From the NCBI GenBank assembly GCA_013423325.1, contig BLJB01000117.1:1-64000 (forward strand): a stretch of DNA of 64,000 nucleotides. The letters run 5' to 3'. This stretch comes from Usnea hakonensis. Lineage: Eukaryota > Ascomycota > Lecanoromycetes > Lecanorales > Parmeliaceae. Below, in pieces: positions 1 to 9,929 of the stretch (positions are counted from its first letter, which is position 1; each line of letters begins with the position of its first letter). The translations under genes were made by a program, and so were the position numbers. The notes under the pieces are model-generated. The model had not been told where the DNA came from. It ran no database searches and worked only from the letters and a program-made list of their open reading frames with translations.

Positions 1-27
<27 letters not shown>

Positions 28-33
<6 letters not shown>

Positions 34-199
34 GGATATCCTCTATAGGATATATGCGGAGCCTTATAGGGCTTAGCGAGCCTTAGTATTATAGCTATAA
101 GAAGGATTCCTTATATAGATACTCTTTCTTCTTTTTTCTATATATATATTATTATATTATTATCTATATATATAATACTATTTATATTAATCCCTAATA
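28..199. repeat. Left LTR of the outer element
   Basis: This 172-bp copy is preceded by an (ATT)n microsatellite (1-27). It ends in CCCTAATA where the right copy ends in CCCTGACA, so the right copy keeps a TGACA terminus that RIP has changed here. It preserves the unoccupied insertion point (about 48-53) of the inner element. Confidence 0.75.
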
Positions 200-1365
200 A
201 ATAGTAGCTATATCTAGATAATAACGTCCTTAAATAGCTCTATTAAAGCCTTATTCTAAACTAGTACTTTAAGTTCTAAAGGCCTTATATAATATTTATC
301 TATATAATTATTTATATATTATTTTTCTAAATTAGTACTTTTAGTCCTAAAGGCCTTATTTTATTTTAATATTATATTCGCTTCTCTATAATATTTACTT
401 ATTCTCTAAATCTTTATCTAAGATCTAAGCGATCCTTTAATTAAACTATTCGCTATATTATATCCTAAATATTCTAAATAGCTTTAATAATATTTAATTT
501 AATAAGGCCTTCTAATAACTTCTACCTTCTATTACGAATTATTATATTAGTATTTTTTATAATTATATTAAGTAATACTAGCTACTCTATCTACTTTATA
601 AGAGGTTCTAAAAGAGTAGATAATTTTAGAAAAAGACGTAGAGATTATTATAGAGAAATAAGAGTAAGAGCTACTAAACTATAAAGAAGATTATAAAGAA
701 GAAATATAATTATAATTATTATACTAGATTACTATAAAGAATATAATAAAGAGTATTATAAAGAGTACTATAAAATATAATAATAATATAACTAATAATA
801 AGAGTATCCTCTCTATAATCTTAGATTAGTATATTAAGTAAATCTATAGAAAGATTACTTTTAGCTCTAAATTTAGCTTTTTTACCTCCTTTTTTACCTC
901 CTTATTTAGCTCCCTCTTTATAATAATCTCCTAATTTAACTATATTTAATATATAATAAGTATAGAAGCCTTAGATAAAGAATAAATATTATACTATAAA
1001 AAAAAGGTAGTTAGAATAACTAGATATTAATTAAGAAAGATACTAAGTACTATTATTAATTATAGAATTTAGCCCTACTAAATTAGTTTTAATTTAGTAA
1101 TATCTTAGATAATATACTATTTAACTTACTTTTATAGATTTAGATTATATAGATTTATAATCTATTTATAAAAAAATCTATACTAAAAGTATTTAATTTT
1201 AGTAATTTTCTTACTTTTTAGACTATACTATAATTTATTAAATATAATAAGGCTTAGTACTACTAATACTATCTCGCTATTATACCCTCGCTATTACTAT
1301 TAGTTATAGAGGTATAACCTTTTTTCTTTTTTATGGGTACTTATTACGGATATCCTCTATAGGAT

Positions 1366-1610
1366 TGTCAAGGTTCAGGCAAGGATTCACGGGCGTAAGG
1401 ATTTAGTATTAATAATTTATCTCTAACTATAAGTAGAGGCTAGTTATATAAAACGAATACGAAGAGAAAAAAAAGAGAAAGAGAGTTCGCTTAAAAGATT
1501 TACCCTTTAAATACCTATACCCCGTATACTAGTAATTAATATATATATTTAAAATAAGTAAATATAGATTTAAATATTATATATTATATATATATTAAAA
1601 AATTATAATA
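1366..1610 (-). repeat. LTR of the gypsy element (left in the window)
   Basis: This is the 3' LTR in element orientation, 245 bp. Its outermost 30 bases are unmutated (starting TGTCAAGG), while the rest is heavily C-to-T and G-to-A converted relative to the other copy. Confidence 0.92.
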
Positions 1611-1626
1611 GTACCTCCCCCTTAAG
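1611..1626 (-). other. Putative polypurine tract of the gypsy element
   Basis: On the minus strand the bases next to the LTR read CTTAAGGGGGAGGTAC, a purine-rich stretch directly upstream of the 3' LTR. This is where plus-strand DNA priming occurs in LTR elements. It supports minus-strand orientation. Confidence 0.65.
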
Positions 1627-4233
1627 ATCGGACTTTAGATAATTTAGATTTAGTACTTTCTAAGCGGGTAAATATAAATAAGTCGTCTTCTAAATTAGAA
1701 TTAGACTTTATATTAAAATCGTTAGGGTTTTCTTTATATACGGTCTAAATAGTATAGCTAGCGCGTTCTAGATATTATTTAAAATAGTTATTTAGGGCCT
1801 TAGAGACTATATAAATATATTTAAGAGATTTCTAAATATAGTAATAAATATCTTTCTATTTAATTCTAAATTTTAAAGTATCGCGCTCTATTTTATTATT
1901 CTCGATTAACTCGATAATCTAGATATCTTAATTTTAGGTATTAAAGGAAGAGAATAGGACCGAGAAGATTTAGCTAGAAACTAAATTAGAGACTATAGAT
2001 TATAAGAGGTTAATATAAAAGATATTATAATAGAACTAACTCGAAGAGAGTTCTAATTAATAAATATAAGTTCTAATACTTTTAATAATAGAGAAAGGTT
2101 TTTTAAATTTCTCTAAAAACTTCTTAAAGATATATTAAAGTTATAGATTTCTAGCGTCTAGCTATACTAAGTTATAAACTTAATATTTAGGCGTAGATTA
2201 TTAGTTTCGATTAGTAAATTCTTCTTAAGAGGCCTAAATAAATATTATTTAGATACTTATAATTTTATTAATATAATTTATTTATAGAGTAAAGTTATTA
2301 ATATATAGCTAGTTTTTAAATTATTAGTAATTTATAATATAATCTTTCTAATAGGAGCTAGATTTAAAATCTATATAGGGGTACTAGCCTAAATTTATAA
2401 AGAATAGAGTAAACTAGATAGCTTTTAAAAAATAGTTATTAATAGTAAATTTAATTAAAAGGAGCTATTTTATCTAATTATTTTAAAGAAAGTTTATAAA
2501 GATCCTTAGATATTATTCTAATACTATATTAGCTCGCTTAGTCTAGCTATCTATTTCTAGATAAAAGGCGATAAAGAGGCTAGCCTTAATTCTATAATAA
2601 GTATATAGTTTATACTAGAAATAGCTCTTAAACTATATATTCTAATTAATAATAAAATTATAAGGGAGCCTATAATCTTTTTAGATATAAAGATAGAAGA
2701 TATAGATTATATCTTTAGCTATAATTCTATTTATAAAAATATATTTTACTATTTTTATTAACTAGTCTATAATTATAAAAATATTAATATACTTCTAATT
2801 ATAATAGTCAATATTTAGAGATAATCTAATAATAAAATTTATTAAGATATAGATCTATTATTTTTATAATATAGATAGAGGCCTTAAAAGTTTTAGATAC
2901 TTTTTATAAAAGATTTTAATACGGGTATAATTATAATAGTTAGTAATAAATTATTTTATAAAGTTAGAAATTCCTAGCTAATAGTATAAATAGATTAAAA
3001 TCTTATAAGTTTTAATATAATCTAGATAACCCGCTATAAATATATTATAAGTAAATTTAATAAAGTATAAATATAATTTATTATTATTAGGAATAAAGAG
3101 TCTATCTCTAAAATAGACTCTATTATCGCGTAGTTTATATTTTAATAGGGGGAAATCCTTTAGCTTCTAGATACCTATCTATAAAATATTAATTATAATC
3201 TAGACTTACTCGCTATTTATATAAATTAACTAAATAGCGTCTTCTAAATCTAGTTTAGATTCTAGATTAGATTAAGACTTATCTAGCTCTAATTTAGAAG
3301 CTAGAGTAATAGAATATAAGGCTCTTCTACTTTAAATAGGAGCTAGAAAAGCTATTTAAATAATAGAGATATTTTTTTTCTAGGCTTAGATTTAGATATT
3401 AAGATTCCCGGGTTTAAGGACTATTTACTATTAGAGACTAAAGTCCTTTTAGAACTTAATCTAATAGATTAGGGTATCTATACGCCTATTTAAAATATCT
3501 AAATAATAGATAATTTTAAAATTAAATTTAGAGAAAAACTTAAACTAGCGAGCTTAATAATAATTTAGAAACTTAGTTAATAGAAAGTACTCTAAATTCT
3601 TATAGTTAGATATTATAAATATAGGCTTCTAGATATTTTTAAACTTAAAGTATTAAAGTTTAAAAGTCTAAATAATAACTAAGAGCTCCTTATTATAAAT
3701 CTTATAATTATACTCTATAGAGGATATTTTAATCGAGAAGTATATAATAGGTTTAAGAATCCCTTAGAGGTTATACTAGAATATTACCCCTATTATTACT
3801 TTATTAAAAGTATCGATTTTAATAATAATCTATTTTTTTAGATTAAAGTATTATAGAATTAGAGCTATAATAAAGATAAATTTTAGAGTATTAAAAATTT
3901 CCTAGTAATTAGAATCTTATTAGAACTTAACCTCCTTCTTAATAAGCTTAGTAAATAGTTTAGCGAGTAATAAGAATCCCTTAATAAATTATTAATAGAA
4001 GTTTATAAAGTCTAAAAGGCTTAAATATCTTTAATATAAATTAGAATTAATTATTTAATAATCGCTAAAAGTTTATTTAAATCTATTTAAATACTATAGA
4101 TAATAATTATTAGACCTAAATAATATACCTTATTTATACTAAAGATATATTTATTAATATTAACTTAAAGGCCCGCCTTATAGAGTCTAATAAATATAAG
4201 TTTTATATACTAGATATACTTAGCCTTAAAATT

Positions 4234-4586
4234 ACTATAGATTAGAATATTATTAATATATATAATATAGAAATTATCTAGATATTTATATAAAAGGTTA
4301 TTTATATATTTTTAGAATATAGATAAGGCCCTATAGAGCCTAAAGTTTATAATAAAAGATTTATAGAGTTTATAATAAATATAGAAAATAGTTTTCTACT
4401 CCTCTCTAAAAGCTATTCTAATTTTATTAAATATAGTAATAATATCTAGTTTAATAAAATACTTAGTATAATAAATTCTAGCTAGGGTCTCTTAAATTAA
4501 AGGAATTAGATATCGATTCTTAATTATAATAATATTAAGTATCTAATAATCTATATAAAGATATAGTCTACCCCTCGGCTTATAGA
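4234..4586 (-). pseudogene. Reverse transcriptase core of the gypsy element, RIP-killed
   Basis: On the minus strand, 4586 to about 4483 translates to a stretch matching the Ty3/gypsy finger and palm region (a VDYRxLN-like segment followed by IKNRY and PLI). 4272-4234 reads FYIIYINNILIYS, the position of the catalytic YxDD box, with both aspartates now AAT (Asn). Several in-frame stops lie between. The fold assignment rests on these family motifs. The codon changes are the G-to-A and C-to-T type expected from RIP. Confidence 0.8.
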
Positions 4587-6951
4587 TAAAGAGAACTAGT
4601 AATATAATTAAAGACTTATTTAGGCGGATAAAGCCCTTTATAAAATTATTATTTAAAATTTTTTTAAGTATTTTTAATTTACTTATAGATATATTATAAA
4701 GAGAGTCGAATAGGGGTATCTTATCTAGTTCTAATTTAATTTTATAATCGATTTTATAATATAAAGGAAACTTATTAATTTCTACTTAAAAGAAAATATT
4801 TAGAAAGTTATAATATTCTTTAAAGAATATAAAGTTTAGATTAATATAAATCTTAAATTTTAAAATCTTTTTAATATTCTTTATAATAATTATAAAAACT
4901 TTAACCCTCGGTTTCTTAATTAGAAGCGCGAAGGGTATAGCCCTAATTAGATAGATTAATAAGAGTTTAGACTTAAAATTTAGAAATAGCTAGAAAAGCT
5001 TAATAGCTCGTAAGGTAGCTATAATAAAATTTATATAGAATCTAGTCTATCTTTATTAATCGCTAAAGTAGCGGGTTAAGATATAAATTAATAGAGACTT
5101 AATTTTTAAGGGGGTAGATATTAAGATTCTAGAGGTTAGAAATAAAATAGAAGGATCTTTAATAGGCTTTAAGATTACCCCTTTAAAAAAGAGCGTATTC
5201 CTATTTACTCTAAAATAAAGATTAACCTCGTATTTTTCTATCTATAGAAGATTAATAATAATATTTTAATTTAAAAGATCTATAATATAGAAGGTTATAA
5301 AGATTAGTTTATAATCTAAAATAAAAAAATTATAATAGATAATATAAATAATAGGGCCGGAAGTAGTAGACTTTCTATTAAATCTATCTAGATCTCTAGA
5401 GGTTATAAGGGGGGTTAAAGATATTTTATTAATTTATATATAGATTATATTAATAAAACTCTTAAAGAAAGCTTTAGTATTAAGTAGTATTTTAGCTATA
5501 TAATCTATTTTATTTAATTTTACCTTATATTCTAATATAAAATAACTATTAGAATAAGATTTAGAAATTAAGACTTTTAAAATACTAGAGTTTAATCTTA
5601 AAAAAGATTATTTAATAATTAATTATCTCTATATATAATAATATATAGAGACTATACTTTTCTTAACTTATCCCCTTCTAAAGTTACTAGCGTAATAAGT
5701 ATAATTATAACTAAATAAATATTAATATAATTTAATAGTTTCTTATTATAGTTAGTAATATAATATCCTGGCTCTCTATAATATAGATAGAGCTAGTTAT
5801 TATAATAGCGTTATTTCTCTTCTACTATAAGAGGTCTCTAAAGTCTAGAGCCTATCTTTAATAGATCTATAACTATATTTCTATTATTAGTAAATATATA
5901 TATATACCCTTCGGGGGTATAGATATATACTATTAGTATAAATATAGGGTTAGTAATAAATTAGGTTACCTTAAAGTCTAATTTATCGAAATACTCTCTA
6001 TATTATCGATTCTAAATATTTCTATATTAATATTTATTAACTAGTTTATTAAAGCTAAGTTTAGAGACTCTTATATCTACTAGATAATTAGAGAGCTCTT
6101 AATATAAGCTATTCTAAAAATAGAATTTCTAGGTCTTCTTATTAAATCCGGTATTACTAATCTTAGAGAGGAATAAGGATAAATATTCTAAAAATAGTTT
6201 ATTTATCTATTATAATTTTAGAATATATTATTATATAATATTCTTAATATCTAAGTCTCTAAAATTTAGATATAAAGTTACTACGAATTCCTTAATATTC
6301 TTAATATAGGTTATACTATTCTTATTTATCTTTAGATATATCTAGTTTCTAGCCTTCCCTTTAAGATACCTATAAGCGTATTAAACTTTAGATACTTTAA
6401 TTAGATACTAGTCTATATTATCTTTTAACTTAAAATTAAGTTTTATAAGCTATTATTCTAAAGTAACCTAATCCTCTAAATAAAGAGGTAGATCGGGACT
6501 CTTTATAGAGCGCTTAAAAAATAGCGCTTTAAAGTTAACTTATAAGGGGCCCGAATTAAGGGCGCGAATAAATTATTAATTAAGATCTATAATTTATTTC
6601 TAATAGCTAATAATAGAAATATTAGACTCTTACTAATACTTTTTTAGCTAGATAGTAATATTAATTTCTAATTAGTTATATTTATTCTATAAGTCTATAA
6701 TCTCTATATTATTATTAATAAAGGCTATTTTAAATACTTTTTATATTTAATCTAGATCTTTAGTAACTATTTTTAATAAAATATCCTTATTATTAAGCCC
6801 TACTAAGATTATTTTAATCTAGTCGTAAAAAATTAATTAGTTATTTAATAGAATAGTACTATTAGGCTTAGTTAGGCTAAAGGATTAAAAAAAGGATCTA
6901 GATATAATAATAAAAAATAATAATAATATTATAATTAAATAGTATTTATAA

Positions 6952-7196
6952 TATTAAAGTTTAGATAAGGATTTATAGATATAAAAATTTAATATTAATA
7001 ATTTATCTCTAACTATAAATAGAGGTTAGTTATATAAGACGAATACGAAGAGGAAAGAAAGAGAAAGAGAGTTCGCTTAAGAGATTTACCCTTTAAATAC
7101 CTATACCCCGTACGCTAGTAATCGATATATATGTTTAGAATAAGTGAATGTGGATTTGAATGTCATATGCTATATATATGTTGAGAAACCGTGACA
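6952..7196 (-). repeat. LTR of the gypsy element (right in the window)
   Basis: This is the 5' LTR in element orientation, 245 bp. Its outer third (about 7120-7196, ending CCGTGACA) is nearly unmutated, while its inner end is strongly RIP-converted. The pattern mirrors the left LTR. Confidence 0.92.
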
Positions 7197-7201
7197 AGGA
7201 T

Positions 7202-7349
7202 ATATATGGAGCCTTATAGGGCTTAGCGAGCCTTAGTATTACGGCTATAAGGAGGATTCCTCGTATAGATACTCTTTCTTCTTTCTTCTACATACACATT
7301 ATTATATTATTATCCATACATATAACACCACTCATATCGATCCCTGACA
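7202..7349. repeat. Distal part of the right LTR of the outer element
   Basis: This 148-bp piece continues the LTR that starts at 1342-1365. Together they make 172 bp, the length of the left LTR. It keeps many C and G bases that are T and A in the left copy, so it is far less RIP-mutated. Confidence 0.75.
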
Positions 7350-7847
7350 ATTATTATTATTATTATAATAATAACTTTATATATTAATAAGGTTAGGGGC
7401 GATTACGCGTTACCTAATCTAATAGGTAGACTTGGTAACCTTACTAGATATGGGGGGGTGTACGCCTAGGGGACTCGGGGGTGTACGCCTAGGGGTTTGG
7501 GGGGTGTACGCCTAGGGGAAGGGGGTGTACGAATAGGCCTGGCCTTATTATATCTCGCATAAGGTAGCTAATCAACCAATGGACCAATGAACGAAGACTC
7601 CGTTAGTGACGCACCAGAGCGCTGCGGCGTGTACGCATGCAGTCAATTTAGCCTGATCATGTTTCGATATCTTGAATAATGGTTGGTCCCAATGGGTGAC
7701 TTGCGTTACTCAGCAACTGCCGCGGCTGTAGAAGGCTGAGGTTCGATAATACTCCGGTCGAGATGAGATCTGTCCACAAGATAATCCCCACCAGCTTCCT
7801 GTCATTGCCGAGTCTTCGAATCTCTTGCAAACACCATCTCTAGTCTT
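7350..7847. other. Transition from RIP block to normal DNA, no gene
   Basis: Composition changes from AT-only to mixed across this stretch. It holds the end of an ATT-repeat tract, a G-rich minisatellite (7452-7532) and ordinary non-coding sequence. No convincing open frame was seen. Confidence 0.6.
7452..7532. repeat. G-rich minisatellite, about 4 units of 21-23 bp
   Basis: The core GTGTACGCCTAGGGG recurs with starts at 7458, 7481, 7504 and 7525 (the last unit diverges). Spacings are 23, 23 and 21 bp. A related core, GTACGCCTAGA, appears near 17161. Confidence 0.8.
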
Positions 7848-8614
7848 ATGGATATTGAAGTAGATCAACGCTGGTGTGATGCCCAAGAGCAAATCACCGA
7901 CTCCCCGTAGAGCGAAGCAAGACCGCTTGCAACAGATAACGCAGCCTGGAAGCCTACCGCTTCGATCACTCCGGCCAAACAGAGATGGCCATCAGCGCTT
8001 TGGGTTTCAACTGCATTTGCTGTTGGGATCGCCCTTGCAGTAATTGCAGCAAGCGTAGCTGGCTCGATTGCCATTCGTCAGCAAAGCAGACTCAAATCGT
8101 GAGAAAATTAAGAGCCAAAGTTTGGCGTTTATCCCTCTGATATATTATGCTCCTTAGATGCATTCAGGCCAAAGACGTTTTGACAGCCAGTGTCAACTGC
8201 TCTTGCCCGGCTTCTCCTCCATCCTCGAACACCTCAACAGTGACAAATACCACCACTCTCTCTATCCACGACATCAAACCTACATCCGAATGCAAAAGCC
8301 TTAGCTCACCCTTCACGTCCGCCACCGGCTCCACATACACTCTGGAATGTGGCATTGACTTGCTGGAAACGACCGACTTTGGTGTGCGCGACCTCTTAGG
8401 CGTCTACGTATACACATTCACGGACTGTGTAAATGCCTGCGCCTTTTACAACGACAACGGATTGACAGGTGACCATGGGAATTCGACTTGTTATGCTGTG
8501 TCTTTCAATTTCGCCTTGCCGGAGGACGAGGGAAATTGTTGGCTCAAGAGTCGTCAAGAAATTCCGTTTCAAAGCAATGAAACTGTTGACAGTGCAATAT
8601 TAGAGTTGAGCTAG
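7848..8614 (+). CDS. Type II membrane protein with Apple/PAN-like cysteine region; possibly broken
   Basis: The main frame is 7911-8098 joined to 8158-8614 through a 59-nt intron (8099-8157, GTGAGA...TTAG, phases agree). It encodes an N-terminal cytosolic stretch, one transmembrane helix (about 8001-8070, AFAVGIALAVIAASVAG), and an extracellular Cys-rich part. That part has the fungal Apple-like pattern of CGIDL, later FTDCVNACAFYN, then CYAVS and NCWLK. The only in-frame ATG (7848) is cut off by TAG at 7908. Either a 51-nt intron (7860-7910, phase 0 on both sides) removes it, or the gene carries a nonsense mutation. It lies about 500 bp from RIP-mutated repeats. The function of this family is not known to me; a surface or wall protein is an inference. 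Confidence 0.55.
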
Positions 8615-9929
8615 ATCAAGCTGGTGACGCCGGTATCCAGCGAGCAAAATCTCATAAGTCGTATAAGATTATGATAACAGCTGCGGTTGGTTTGTTGGCT
8701 TTAAGGTTGCCCGTTGTGATCTGTCGGTCTTTATACTTTATGTTCCTGTATTGCTGGTTGCGCAAGTATGATATTATGAGCTTACTCCTGCCTTGGATTT
8801 GATTGAAAGAGTACGGAGTGATTGCATAGCAGAAGTGAAATATACCACTGACTCATCTTCCGTGACTGCGAACCCTTAGAAATGGCCGAATGAGAAATCC
8901 AGTAAGTGCGAAAAGAAATTTATCTTAAAATTACACAGCTTCGATCCCCTCAGATGCAAATAAATCCTAGGCTATAACAGGACCATTTTCTTGCCTAACA
9001 TAGCTACGACACGAAGGGTATAGGCATTCTTTGGGCCTCCTTATGTCTGCCGTGCTTCCCACATATCTGCCGTTGCAGTGATTGCGTGATGACGGATCTG
9101 GCCAACAGAATATCCAATGGGTGTAGGCTATATTGCATGTTAACTCACGCTATGATCCCTGTGAACCCATGTGCCAAATACCTACCTTGATCTTACCTTT
9201 AGTATAGAATACTTTGTATCCCTCAAGGAGATCAGCTGAGATGAGAGCATGCGTTACGGTTTCCTAGTCATTTTATTTTGGTTATGAGAACGTTTGAATG
9301 AGCGAGTACAAGGCTTGTCGCGGGTGTAGAGCAGTCCCGGGTCTTGTTGTACGAGTACCACTCATGCCTGATCCCAGAAGAATCATGCTGACTCCGAAGT
9401 CACATCGACAAGTCCTTGCGCCTGGTTATTTTAAGGCTGGCCCGGTGCAGATGAGAGGGTGTCCCACGAACCAGGAGACCCGAACAATACTCCAAAATCG
9501 TTTCTTTAATTGCATGTTTTGCTGCAGTCGCCGTGCGATGCCTGCAAGCTTCAAAATAGATACAAAACCCCCACCATCCATCGATAGCGATCTTACCACA
9601 TTTTTCATGTTGACTCATGCACCCCCCAGTTGCACCGACGCCACGTCAAACATTACGCCTTGCCCAATTCACCTCCCATATTTCCGCCCCAGGACACGAA
9701 CATGGAACAAAAACCTTCCCAAAAACCACCCATAACCTTTCCATTCCAAGTCCCAAAAGCCTCATCAATTACTCTGTACAAGAGGCTGCTTGTCCTTCAA
9801 CGCCTTGAATTCCACCAACTGTGCAGAAATATGTCCCAGCACGTCCGCCATCGGACAGGCATGCTCAAGTAAATTATGAGCGCTGAACGGCGTCACCATG
9901 TTCCTAATACCGAGAGTATTTACGCATGT
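8615..9929. other. Intergenic, no supported gene
   Basis: This 1.3-kb stretch lies between the membrane protein and the 3' end of adenylate cyclase. The longest frame (9298-9735, plus) has no domain signature and a proline- and arginine-rich, non-coding-like composition. I see no RNA gene. Confidence 0.5.

Larger units (their letters stand above)
1366..7196 (-). mobile_element. Ty3/gypsy LTR retrotransposon, RIP-inactivated
   Basis: This complete 5,831-bp element has 245-bp LTRs at 1366-1610 and 6952-7196. They align without gaps and differ only by transitions. A 5-bp duplication AGGAT flanks it (1361-1365 and 7197-7201), and the undisturbed target is visible in the left LTR of the outer element. 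A purine tract (minus strand) beside the left LTR and reverse-transcriptase motifs read on the minus strand set the orientation. Across the element CpA and TpG are nearly absent and TpA is abundant, so every frame is broken by stops. RT similarity to Ty3/gypsy is from family knowledge. Gag and integrase limits could not be placed. Confidence 0.92.
28..7349. mobile_element. Outer non-autonomous LTR retroelement, RIP-degraded and interrupted
   Basis: Two copies of a 172-bp terminal repeat bound this element. The left copy is 28-199. The right copy is 1342-1365 plus 7202-7349, split by the inner element. Removing the inner element and its extra target copy leaves about 1,486 bp with about 1,140 bp of internal sequence, too short for gag-pol. 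I could not read a coding frame in it. The flanks show ATTAT at 23-27 and 7350-7354, a likely 5-bp target duplication, though it lies in an (ATT)n run and is weakly informative. The two LTR copies differ by C/T and G/A transitions only. An internal direct repeat (256-288 and about 327-358) is also present. Seen: the repeats and their exact equal length. Inferred: a TRIM-like or deletion derivative. Confidence 0.75.

Noticed and set aside
9298..9735. 145-codon plus-strand frame
   Set aside because: No domain, signal or splice context; cysteines and prolines fall without pattern.
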